Part shown: in pieces, positions 27,408 to 35,223 of the stretch | How positions within the stretch are numbered: position 1 is the first letter of the stretch | Layout: each line of letters opens with the position of its first letter | Source: Rhodospirillales bacterium | GTDB lineage: Bacteria; Pseudomonadota; Alphaproteobacteria; Acetobacterales; Acetobacteraceae | DNA: 56,609 bases | Assembly (NCBI GenBank): GCA_025359905.1 | Contig: JANYDF010000156.1 | Span: forward strand, 1 to 56,609 | Reading direction: 5' to 3' | The notes under the pieces: generated by a model | What the model was told of the DNA's origin: nothing | Database searches by the model: none | What the model saw: only the letters and a program-made list of their open reading frames with translations | Made by a program: the position numbers and the translations under genes

Positions 27408-28805
27408 TCATGGCTGGGTCACCGTGCGGCCCAGCACCACTTCGGTGCGCCGGTTCTGCTGGCGGCCCTCCGCGGTCGCGTTGTCGGCCAGCGGATCGGC
27501 GTCGGCCTTGCCGACCGGGCTGACGCGGGATTTGTCGGTCAGTTTGGCAGCGATCAGTTCGGCCACCGCCGAGGCGCGGGCCTGCGACAGATGGAAGTTC
27601 GACGGGAAGCGCGCGGTGTGGATCGGCTGGTTGTCGGTGTAGCCGTTCACCGAAACCTTGCCCTGTTCCTCCTGCAACGCCTCGCCGATGCGCCCGAGCA
27701 GCGGCAGGTAACTGCTGTTCAGCGTGGCCTGCCCAGAGTCGAACATGTTCTTGGCGGTCAGCCGCACGGTGACCGATTGCGGGTCTTCCAGGATCACCAC
27801 CAGACCGGCCTTGATCTCGGGTTCGAGGAATTTGTGCAGCTTGGCGACGAAGTTGCTCGGCGCCGGCGCGCCAGCCGGGGCGGGGGCCGGGGCGGGGGCG
27901 GCCACCGGCTTTGCCGTGGCCACCACGGCGGCGCGCGGCACCACCGGCGTGCCGCGCGGCGGCAGGCCGTACAACTCGGCGAACGCGATGTCCGAACTGC
28001 CGGCCAGCGCGAAATTGAAGCCGAGATAAATCAGTGCCGCCAGCACCAGTGCGGTCAGCGGGATCGACCACAGCGGCACCCGGCGCGACAGCGGGCGGCG
28101 CGCGGCGGCGATGCCTTGCCAGTGCGGCGACAGATCGCGCTCGAACTCGCCGCGCCGGTTGCGGATCAGCCGGTAGACGCCCTCCCGCAGTTCGTTCAGC
28201 GCCGCGACCCCGCGCGGCATCACCCGGTAGCGGCCCTCGAAGCCCAGCGAGGTGCACAGATACATCAGCTCGACGACTTCGCCGTTCTTGCCGAGGTCTT
28301 TTTGCATCTGCTCCAGAATGTCGAAGAACCGGTCGCCGCCGGTCACCTCGGTATGGAAGATGCTGGTCAGGCTTTGCTGCGACCAGGAGCTTGCCGCGCC
28401 CCACGGCGTGCTGAGCACCAGATCGTCGATGGTGGCGCACAGCGCGTAGCGCGCCGCTTTCAGCAGCCGCGTGTCCATCGCGGTGGCCAGCGCGTTGCGC
28501 TCGAAATTGCGCACCTCGGCGACCATGCCACGGCGCAGCAGATCGGGGTCGGGGTTGCGGCTGCCGCGCCCGCCCGCGACGCGGATGGCGGCGGCCAGCA
28601 GCGGGGCGGCGATGGCCACCAGCGGGCTGCTGCCAATCGAGGGCACCGCCGCCGGAGCAGCGCCGGGCGCACCGCCGCCGGATGGCGGGGGCGGGGGTGG
28701 CGGGGGCGGCGGTTCCACCGGCGGGCGCGCGCCACCGCCGCCGGGACGCGGGCGGATGATCGTGCGTTCGGAATCGGACGGTTCAGCGAAAGGATTGTCG
28801 CTCAT
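27408..28805 (-). CDS. tssL: T6SS membrane subunit TssL (DotU family) with C-terminal OmpA-like domain
   Basis: 465 residues. The N terminus is disordered and contains a run of ten prolines (about 33-42). The DotU domain follows (RGMVAEVRNFERNA, DDLVLSTPWG, FDILEQMQKD, LCTSLGFEGRY), then a single membrane segment near residue 250 (IPLTALVLAALIYLGFNFAL), a Pro/Ala-rich linker and an OmpA-like peptidoglycan-binding domain (VNGYTDNQPI, LSQARASAVAELI, NRRTEVVL). This extended TssL anchors the membrane complex to the cell wall by itself, so a separate TagL is not required. Confidence 0.94.
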   Translation of the reverse strand: MSDNPFAEPSDSERTIIRPRPGGGGARPPVEPPPPPPPPPPSGGGAPGAAPAAVPSIGSSPLVAIAAPLLAAAIRVAGGRGSRNPDPDLLRRGMVAEVRNFERNALATAMDTRLLKAARYALCATIDDLVLSTPWGAASSWSQQSLTSIFHTEVTGGDRFFDILEQMQKDLGKNGEVVELMYLCTSLGFEGRYRVMPRGVAALNELREGVYRLIRNRRGEFERDLSPHWQGIAAARRPLSRRVPLWSIPLTALVLAALIYLGFNFALAGSSDIAFAELYGLPPRGTPVVPRAAVVATAKPVAAPAPAPAPAGAPAPSNFVAKLHKFLEPEIKAGLVVILEDPQSVTVRLTAKNMFDSGQATLNSSYLPLLGRIGEALQEEQGKVSVNGYTDNQPIHTARFPSNFHLSQARASAVAELIAAKLTDKSRVSPVGKADADPLADNATAEGRQQNRRTEVVLGRTVTQP

Positions 28806-28829
28806 CGCTTATCCCCGGCGGCCCATTTA

Positions 28830-28865
28830 CAATGTTTGGCCCAATGACAACGTTTGGCCCAATGA
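28830..28865. repeat. 18-bp tandem repeat (2 copies plus partial) upstream of tssL
   Basis: CAATGTTTGGCCCAATGA and CAACGTTTGGCCCAATGA adjoin, followed by a partial CAACG. They occupy the spacer between tssK and tssL, 25-60 bp upstream of the tssL start. Confidence 0.75.
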
Positions 28866-28887
28866 CAACGATCGTCTGTCACGCTCA

Positions 28888-30225
28888 TCAGCCCCGGATC
28901 GCCCAGCAGGCGATTTCCAGCCCCGGCAGATCGCCGGAGACTTGAATCGCGATGCCGCCGGATTGGGTCAGCGCCGCCCAGTACGGGCTGCTGCGGTCGA
29001 GTTCGAAATAGCTGGTGCCAGCGTAGTACGGCAGTTGGCGCGGCGCCACCGGCAGCGCGCGCGCGGCGATGCCGGGCAACGCGACCGTGATGAGTTCGCG
29101 GATTTGTTCCACCGGCCCGATCTTGCACAGGCTGGGGAAGGTGCGCCGCAACGTCTCGGCCGGCATCTGCGCCTTGACCGCCAGCACCCAGGTGCCCTCG
29201 GTGACCAGATTGCGGTCGAGAATGGGGCCGACCCGGATGCCGAACTTGCGCTCCTGCAACGGGATCGGCACCGCGGTTTGCTCCAGCACCGCCGATAGGG
29301 CTTGCCGCAGGGCGGCCATCACCGGGCGGAAGGTGGCCTGCAAATCGTCGTGCCGGTACGGCGGAAACACCACCGGGCGCTTGCGGGTTTCGGTGAAGGT
29401 GGCCAGTTCGCCAGCCAGGCTGACCGCGACGCGGTAGAAGCTTTCCGGGTGCAACTGCGGCGCGATGGCCGCCAGATGCGTCATCAGCGGCTCGTAGTTG
29501 TTGCATAATTGCAGCAACAAATAATCGGCGATTTCCGCCGTGCCGCGCGTGGTGGTCTCCGACACGCGGCCCGCCAGCGCCTCGGCGCGGTGATGCAGCA
29601 AGCCCTGCAACTGGCTGATGAAACCGCCGATCACGCCCGACGCGCTCGATGTCAGCAGCGGCGGGATGAAGCCGTCGTCCAGCACGGTGGATTTATCGGC
29701 GCGCACTTCGACGATGCGCGCCAGCCCGATGCCGGTGAAGCCCGACCGGGCCTCGTTCTCCAGCGCATAGCGCAGCCGCAGCTTGCCGATCGGCACCGTG
29801 GCGGTGCCGGTATAGCCCGCGTTGATGTCGGCGGCCTCGACCTCGGCGGTGGCGAAGCGGGCCACCGTTTCGATCAGTTCCGGCGGCGCGGTTTCCACCC
29901 CGCCCGGCTGGCGGGTCGGCAATTGCAGATACACCACCAGATTGCGCGTGGCGTCCGCGAGGTCGAGCGGGCGGGGCGGATCGACGTCGCCCGGAATGTT
30001 GAACGGCGTGCCGTCCGGCAGGATGCCCGCCGCCGAGCGCACCGCGAATTTGCCCAGCGTGAGCATCTCGGTGTCGAGCGACAGCTCGGTCAGCCCCCAG
30101 GCGAACGGGCGCAGCCCCATCGTGCTGGCCCGCACCAGCCGGTCGAAGTAGCGGTCCTGCTGCTGGAAATGCTGCGGCTGAAGGAACAGGCCCTCGCCCC
30201 AGACAACCTTGTTGTCCCAGCTCAT
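28888..30225 (-). CDS. tssK: T6SS baseplate subunit TssK
   Basis: 445 residues. The classic TssK opening is present (VVWGEGLFLQPQHFQQQDRY), with the middle block LPTRQPGG and the C-terminal region PVAPRQLPYYAGTSYFELDR and LEIACWAIRG. TssK links the baseplate (TssEFG-VgrG) to the TssJLM membrane complex. Located between tssJ and tssL in the usual J-K-L order. Confidence 0.96.
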   Translation of the reverse strand: MSWDNKVVWGEGLFLQPQHFQQQDRYFDRLVRASTMGLRPFAWGLTELSLDTEMLTLGKFAVRSAAGILPDGTPFNIPGDVDPPRPLDLADATRNLVVYLQLPTRQPGGVETAPPELIETVARFATAEVEAADINAGYTGTATVPIGKLRLRYALENEARSGFTGIGLARIVEVRADKSTVLDDGFIPPLLTSSASGVIGGFISQLQGLLHHRAEALAGRVSETTTRGTAEIADYLLLQLCNNYEPLMTHLAAIAPQLHPESFYRVAVSLAGELATFTETRKRPVVFPPYRHDDLQATFRPVMAALRQALSAVLEQTAVPIPLQERKFGIRVGPILDRNLVTEGTWVLAVKAQMPAETLRRTFPSLCKIGPVEQIRELITVALPGIAARALPVAPRQLPYYAGTSYFELDRSSPYWAALTQSGGIAIQVSGDLPGLEIACWAIRG

Positions 30226-30272
30226 GCGGTCATCGTCCGCGCGTGCATCGCACCATCCCGGTTATCCTGCCG

Positions 30273-30908
30273 TCACGAAGCGGGCTTGATGGCGGGGGCG
30301 GCCGGTGCTGCGGGCGCTGCCGGTTTGGCGGGCGCCGAGGGCAGCGACGGAATCGATGGGATCGACGGCAACGACGGCAACGACGGCAGATCGGGCAGTT
30401 TCGGCAGCATCGACGACGAGGGCGCCGCCGCCGGCGCTTCCACGGTTGCGCTCAGCGTCACGCCGTCATGCCCGGCGGTCACCACGATATCGGTGGTCTT
30501 GTTCGCCTCGATATCGGTGGCAGCACGCCAGGTGGCGTGCTGGAAGTCGCGGTAGGCGGCCAGGATGGCGATGGATTTCACCGTGATATCCGGCTTGATG
30601 GTCAGCGTTTGCGTCTGGCCGGGGGCCAGCAGGAAGTCCTGCCGGTGCGCCAGATCGGCCTTCAGCGTGGCGGCGTCGGCGTTGTACAGCGGGAAGAATT
30701 CGGCGGCGTTGAAGTTGGCGGACGAGGTGAGCTGATACACCCGCAGCGCCAGCGGCGCCGGCTGGTTGTCGGGCGTGGGATTGACGTCCGCCCCGGTGGT
30801 CAGCGTCAGGTTCACCACCGTCGGCGGCGGCGGCGGCGGCGGCGGGGCGGCGCAGCCGGACAGCGCGGCAAGGCCAGTAAGCCCAGCGATGAGCAGCCAA
30901 CGGGTCAT
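30273..30908 (-). CDS. tssJ: T6SS outer-membrane lipoprotein TssJ with Pro-rich tail
   Basis: 211 residues from the ATG at 30908, with AAAGGA 8 nt upstream. Lipoprotein signal with lipobox LSGC (C19), followed by a run of eight prolines. The TssJ transthyretin-like domain follows: NLTLTTGADVNPTPDNQP, LALRVYQLTSSANF and IAILAAYRDFQHATWRA. The last about 45 residues are an extra tail of LP(x)LP/IPS dipeptide-like repeats and Ala/Pro. Usual TssJ ends soon after the beta domain, so this tail is unusual; it might reach through periplasm or bind peptidoglycan, but that is a guess. Confidence 0.92.
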   Translation of the reverse strand: MTRWLLIAGLTGLAALSGCAAPPPPPPPPTVVNLTLTTGADVNPTPDNQPAPLALRVYQLTSSANFNAAEFFPLYNADAATLKADLAHRQDFLLAPGQTQTLTIKPDITVKSIAILAAYRDFQHATWRAATDIEANKTTDIVVTAGHDGVTLSATVEAPAAAPSSSMLPKLPDLPSLPSLPSIPSIPSLPSAPAKPAAPAAPAAPAIKPAS

Positions 30909-30998
30909 GGCGACGTCCTTTCGAGCGGTGGCGCGGCGTAACATCTAGCGCGGCCTTCGGTATGCCGTTTGCGGTGACAGCCGGGCGCCAGCGTGCGG

Positions 30999-32600
30999 TT
31001 ATAGCTTGCCCACCTGCTTATCGTAGGCCTCGGCGAATTGCTTGCCGAATGCCGAATGGAAATCGTCGGCGGCCTCGCGGGCAATATCTTTGTAGGTGGT
31101 GCAGAACAACTCCCAGAACCGCGCCTTGCGCGCGCCGGGTAGAATGCTGTCCAGCATCCCGCGCTGCAACCGGCTTTCCAGCGCCGCCGGATCGAAACGC
31201 GCCAGTAGCGACATCATCGCCGTCTGCATCCCGGCCATCACCGCCATTTCGTGGCTGCGAATGTCCTTGAACGCTTCTTCCACCGCCAGCATCGGCGCTT
31301 TGTAGCCGGGGCGGCTGGGGTGCAGCAGCGCGCCCACCGCCTCGCCGGGCGAGACGGAGAATTTCAGCGCGTTGTTGTCGCGCGCCCGCAGCATGGTGCG
31401 CTCGACCCGCATCTCCTGCTTGATCTCGGCGCGCGACATCAGCACCTCGCGCGTGCCGGTGACGAACGCGGCGAACAGCGCGCCCAGCGCGCGCATCGCG
31501 GCTTCGGGGTCTTGCGCCGGCAGCGCCAGACTGGGCACCCCAGCGCCATCCAGAAACGCCGCCATCAGCGCCGCCGCCGTCGCGGAGGAACCCGCCGGCG
31601 TAGGTGCTACTGGCGCAGGTGCAGCGGGCGCAGGTGCAGCGGGCGCGGGTGCGGGTGCGGGCATCGTAAGCGGCACCGGGGCGGCGTGCGACACCACGTC
31701 CGGCTCGTCGAACGGCGAGGCGGCGGCCATTACTGGCGGCGGGGAGGGCGGCGGCGCGGGTTTGGCGGCGGGGGCGTCCAGCAGATCGTCGAACGCGAAA
31801 TCGTCGAACGGCGAACTGGCAGCGCCCGGCGGTGCCGAGGGCGGCGCGGCGGGGTGGGCGGCCGGTGAGAGCGGATGCGGTGCCTGGGTGGGGGCGAAAT
31901 CGCCGATCAGATCGTCGAAGTCGATATCGCCCATGTTGACGGGTGCGATCACGCGCGGGGCGGCGAACGCCTGCGCGCGGGCGTCGGCGTTGTCGCGCTG
32001 CACCGGGCCTTTGAACTGCTCGGCGCGCGGCTGAAACAGATCGTCGTCCGCCGCGTGGCCCTGGTTGCGGTCGGCGTGCGCGGTGTCGAACGGGTCCTCG
32101 GCGCGGATCGACGGCGGCGGCGTGGCCATCGGGTGCTGAAAGCCCCGTGCGGCGCTGCTGGCGAACGGCATGTCGAGCGGGTCGGTGTCCAGCCCCCCAT
32201 TGCCCAGCGCATCCGCGCCGAACGGGTCGTCCAGCGCCGAGGCGAAACCGCCCGGCGAGGGCGCTTGCGCCGGGCCATCGGCTTCGGCGACTTCCAGGAT
32301 ATAGCCGCCAAGTTTCACGCTATCGCCGTCGGTCAGCACGATGCGGCTGTTGCGCGAGGTGGGTTCGCGTGCGCCGTTGATGAACATGCCGTTGGTGCTG
32401 AGATCGGTCAGCGTGCAGCGGGCGTTGTCGTAGGTCAGCATGCAGTGCGTGCGCGACAAATGCTGATCGGGATCGGCCAGCACCCAGTCGTTGCCGGCCG
32501 AACGGCCAATCGACAGGCTGCCTTGCGCCATGGTGCGGATTTGCCGGTCGCCGGGGCGGCCATGCCCTGGGGCGGGAGTGATCGTCAGGATCAGCGGCAT
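30999..32600 (-). CDS. tagH: T6SS-associated FHA-domain protein (TagH/Fha)
   Basis: 533 residues from the ATG at 32600; a weak GGGA lies upstream. The FHA domain spans about 1-105 (SIGRSAGNDWVLADPDQHLSR, then HCMLTYDN and LSTNGMFING), with the conserved Gly-Arg, Ser-Arg-x-His and Asn residues needed to bind phosphothreonine. A long acidic/Pro-rich linker contains DIDFDDLIGDF and FDDFAFDDLLDAP. The C-terminal about 190 residues are the TagH domain (FVTGTREVLMSRAEIKQEMR, LKFSVSPGEAV, LLHPSRPGYKAP). Fha is the target of PpkA/PppA and promotes T6SS assembly. The gene is first in the tagH-tssJ-tssK-tssL-tssM run. Confidence 0.93.
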   Translation of the reverse strand: MPLILTITPAPGHGRPGDRQIRTMAQGSLSIGRSAGNDWVLADPDQHLSRTHCMLTYDNARCTLTDLSTNGMFINGAREPTSRNSRIVLTDGDSVKLGGYILEVAEADGPAQAPSPGGFASALDDPFGADALGNGGLDTDPLDMPFASSAARGFQHPMATPPPSIRAEDPFDTAHADRNQGHAADDDLFQPRAEQFKGPVQRDNADARAQAFAAPRVIAPVNMGDIDFDDLIGDFAPTQAPHPLSPAAHPAAPPSAPPGAASSPFDDFAFDDLLDAPAAKPAPPPSPPPVMAAASPFDEPDVVSHAAPVPLTMPAPAPAPAAPAPAAPAPVAPTPAGSSATAAALMAAFLDGAGVPSLALPAQDPEAAMRALGALFAAFVTGTREVLMSRAEIKQEMRVERTMLRARDNNALKFSVSPGEAVGALLHPSRPGYKAPMLAVEEAFKDIRSHEMAVMAGMQTAMMSLLARFDPAALESRLQRGMLDSILPGARKARFWELFCTTYKDIAREAADDFHSAFGKQFAEAYDKQVGKL

Positions 32601-32720
32601 GGATGGTCGTCCCATTGGCGGATGACGATGGCGCCACGGCCTCTTGTTTTGGCGCCGCCGCTGCCCGAAGGTCCGGCGGGATCGCCAGCCAGCGCGCTGG
32701 CAGCGCATGCGGAGGCTGTC

Positions 32721-33275
32721 ATGGCGGATATCACGCTGGCCGAGGCCAGTGGCAGGGTTTGGCTGGTCGGCGGCGAACCATTTATTGACGACCTCCTGGC
32801 CAATACCCTTTCCGGCGACGTTAGCATCGAAATCATCGCGTGCGAACACAAGCAGGATGTGCTCGACCTTTGGTTACAGTTGTGCGGCCCGCAGGAAACC
32901 GGCGGCGATCCGTGGCTGATCCATCCCGCCATCGTCGCGCGCATCCGCCGCGCCTCGGCCGGATATTCGATCTTTTTCGCCGAATGGTCGGCGCGGCTGG
33001 ACAGCGACGCGCTGGCGGCGATTGCCTCGGCGGCGGGCTGGGCGGCGGACAATCCCGCAGCCGGGCTCGACCTGATCGCGTTTCTCGACCCCGGCGGCCC
33101 GCGCGCCATCGCCGATCTGGCGCGGCTGCGCGCGCAACTGATCGAGGACGCGCTGATCGAACACGGCGTGGCCGCGGGGCGGATCGGGCGCGGCGCGCGC
33201 GGCATCGGCGATGTCGCGGGCATGGCGCAGGAAAGCCAGCGCATCGACATCGCCATGCGGCAACCGGGCGCTTGA
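32721..33275 (+). CDS. OmpA-like-fold protein interleaved antiparallel in the T6SS operon
   Basis: 184 residues from an ATG with GGAGG 5 nt upstream; in-frame ATGs at 32622 and 32628 could add about 33 residues but lack a good ribosome site. The C-terminal half looks OmpA-like: IFFAEWSARLDSDALAAIAS, a LIAFLDPGGPRAIADLARLR segment and ESQRIDIAM at the end. The usual periplasmic NxxD-type peptidoglycan-binding residues are not obvious, and no signal peptide is seen. It is transcribed against tagH and the sheath-fusion gene and ends 3 bp from the latter's stop. Role unknown; it may be a cytoplasmic relative of TagL-type domains. Confidence 0.6.
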   Translation: MADITLAEASGRVWLVGGEPFIDDLLANTLSGDVSIEIIACEHKQDVLDLWLQLCGPQETGGDPWLIHPAIVARIRRASAGYSIFFAEWSARLDSDALAAIASAAGWAADNPAAGLDLIAFLDPGGPRAIADLARLRAQLIEDALIEHGVAAGRIGRGARGIGDVAGMAQESQRIDIAMRQPGA

Positions 33276-33278
33276 GGG

Positions 33279-35102
33279 TTACTGGAGCGACGCCAGCAGC
33301 GCGTCCAGATCGGGCTCGGTTGCATCGGCCGCAGGCGGCGGCGGTTCGGCGCTGAGGCTGGCCAGCAACGCATCCAGATCGACTTCTTCCTCGGCGGCCA
33401 CCGCTGCCGGGGCTGCGGCAGCTTCGGGCGCCGGTGTGGCGAGGCTGGCCAGCAGCGCGTCCAGATCGGGCGCTTCCTCGGCGGGTGCCTCCGGTTCTGG
33501 CGCCTCGGGTTCTGGTGCCTCGGGTTCTGGCGCGGCTTGCGGTGCTGCGGCGGCTTGCGGCGCTGCGGCGGGCGCCGGCTTGGCGCTGGCGTCGGCCGGG
33601 GCCCAGAATCCGGCCAGCGGCGCACTGCCCAGTGCGGCAAAACTGCCCGGTGCTGCAAAACTGGCCAGTGCGGCAAAACTGCCCAGCCGCACTTCCGGCC
33701 GCCCGCGCAGGCTCAACACCGGCATCACGCCAAAGTTGCTGACCGCGACGGCCTGTTTCTCGGTGTACAGCCGCTCGGTGCAGGGCAGCGCGATCTGCTC
33801 GCCGTCGGTGTCGAAATACACGTAGTACGGCATGTCGCCGACGGCCATCGCCGAGCCAAGCTTCATCTGCTTGCCCTGCTTCTCGAACGTCTTGGCCAGT
33901 TGCAGTGCTGCAATCAGCGCCGGATGGCCCCACAGCATGCCGGACAGGCCGCTCTGGCGGGTGAATTCCTCGAACGCGAAGGCGTCGATCGGGTCGGATT
34001 TCTTGCCATACGGCATCCGCAGCAGAAAGCGCGGCGCCACCAGCCCGAGATACGCGGCGGCGGGCAATTCGCGCAGCGCGGCCCACGCCTCGCGGATCAA
34101 CGGATGCTGTTCGTGCATCGGGGTTTTCAAAGCGTCGGGCCCGATGCCCGCCACGAACGGCGCGCCCGCCGCCCCGGCCAGCGTCGCCATGCGGCCCAGC
34201 AGATCGGCATGCGGCGGGGCAAGTTCGAAGCCGTACAGCCCAATCAACGCCGACAGCGGCCCCTGGTGCGCGTCCTGCGCCGGCTGCTCGATCAGCAGAT
34301 TGTACAGCCCCGACTGATCCAGCGCGTCGCTGGCCGCCAGATCGGCGGCGAGTTCCTCGGCGGAGATGTCGTACAGCACGATCTCCATTTTCGCGCCGGT
34401 CTCGATGCGGCGCACCAAGAACTCCACGCCGCGCCAGATCGCCTCGGCGGCCTGGAAATCCGGGTGATGCAGAATCCGCCGCATCGCCGCTGACAGCGCC
34501 TCATCGACGCGCGCCACCAACTGGTCTTGCCGCGCGTCGCGCTTGGGCTGGATGAACGGGCCGACCAGACGGCGCACCAGATCGGCCGCCGAGGCTTCCG
34601 CCGCTTCGGCCGATGACGGCCGCCCGGTCAGCCGGGCGAAATCCGACAACTTGCGGTCGGTGGCAATCGCACTGCCGCGCGCGCGGCGCGGCGGCGCGGC
34701 CAGCGGTGCTTCGCCGCCCCAGGCCAGCACCTGCTTGGCCGCGCGCTCGAAGCCCTGCTTGCTGCCGAGGTTGCGGCGCAGCGTGCGCAACTCGCCGAAG
34801 AAATCCAGATTCTCGGCGAGCTGATCTGGATGGAAGTCGTCCAGGCTGGCGATCTCGATCTCGACCGTGCCCTCGTCGCCCATCGCGATAGCGAGCGACG
34901 GGCTGAGCTTGGCCAGTACCGCGTCGAGGTTATCGACATCGACCTTGAGCGGCTTGCGCGCCGCCAGCTTGGCGCCGGTTTCCAGCTTGCCCGCATTGGC
35001 CCGGCCGGAGAAATCGCCGAGCAGCGCCAAGCGGAATTTCGCCCCGGCAACCGGCGGGCGGGCGGCGCGATTCAGGCGGCCGAAACTGACATCGTACTGC
35101 AT
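33279..35102 (-). CDS. Sheath protein: TssB-like and TssC-like regions fused, with triplicated DLDALLASL tail
   Basis: 607 residues. Residues 1-125 resemble TssB/VipA (FRLALLGDFSGRANAG, VDVDNLDAVLAKLSPSLA, ASLDDFHPDQLAENLDFFGE). Residues about 180-480 resemble the N-terminal and middle parts of TssC (MRRILHHPDFQAAEAIWRG, LIGLYGFELAPPHADLL, PFVAGIGPD, RFLLRMPYGKKSDPIDAFAFEEF). The TssC C-terminal block with HyQLEG is missing; instead there is an Ala/Pro/Glu-rich tail with three copies of DLDALLASL (546-554, 575-583, 598-606). The start has GGAG 6-7 nt upstream. This is the only TssB-like sequence here. It might act as the small sheath subunit, a sheath regulator or a terminal disc; the fold assignment is firm, the role is not. 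Confidence 0.8.
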   Translation of the reverse strand: MQYDVSFGRLNRAARPPVAGAKFRLALLGDFSGRANAGKLETGAKLAARKPLKVDVDNLDAVLAKLSPSLAIAMGDEGTVEIEIASLDDFHPDQLAENLDFFGELRTLRRNLGSKQGFERAAKQVLAWGGEAPLAAPPRRARGSAIATDRKLSDFARLTGRPSSAEAAEASAADLVRRLVGPFIQPKRDARQDQLVARVDEALSAAMRRILHHPDFQAAEAIWRGVEFLVRRIETGAKMEIVLYDISAEELAADLAASDALDQSGLYNLLIEQPAQDAHQGPLSALIGLYGFELAPPHADLLGRMATLAGAAGAPFVAGIGPDALKTPMHEQHPLIREAWAALRELPAAAYLGLVAPRFLLRMPYGKKSDPIDAFAFEEFTRQSGLSGMLWGHPALIAALQLAKTFEKQGKQMKLGSAMAVGDMPYYVYFDTDGEQIALPCTERLYTEKQAVAVSNFGVMPVLSLRGRPEVRLGSFAALASFAAPGSFAALGSAPLAGFWAPADASAKPAPAAAPQAAAAPQAAPEPEAPEPEAPEPEAPAEEAPDLDALLASLATPAPEAAAAPAAVAAEEEVDLDALLASLSAEPPPPAADATEPDLDALLASLQ

Positions 35103-35223
35103 CCGGGGCTCCGAGCGGCTGGGGCTTCATACCATCGCCCTGGTGACGGCGAACAGGTTTGCGTTCGCGCCGCGCGGCGATATCATCGCACTACAGATTT
35201 CAATGACCTGCGGAGAGCACGCA

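Noticed and set aside
24844-27642. A plus-strand open frame antisense to tssM
   Set aside because: Shadow of a well-recognised TssM; composition is typical of the reverse frame of GC-rich genes.
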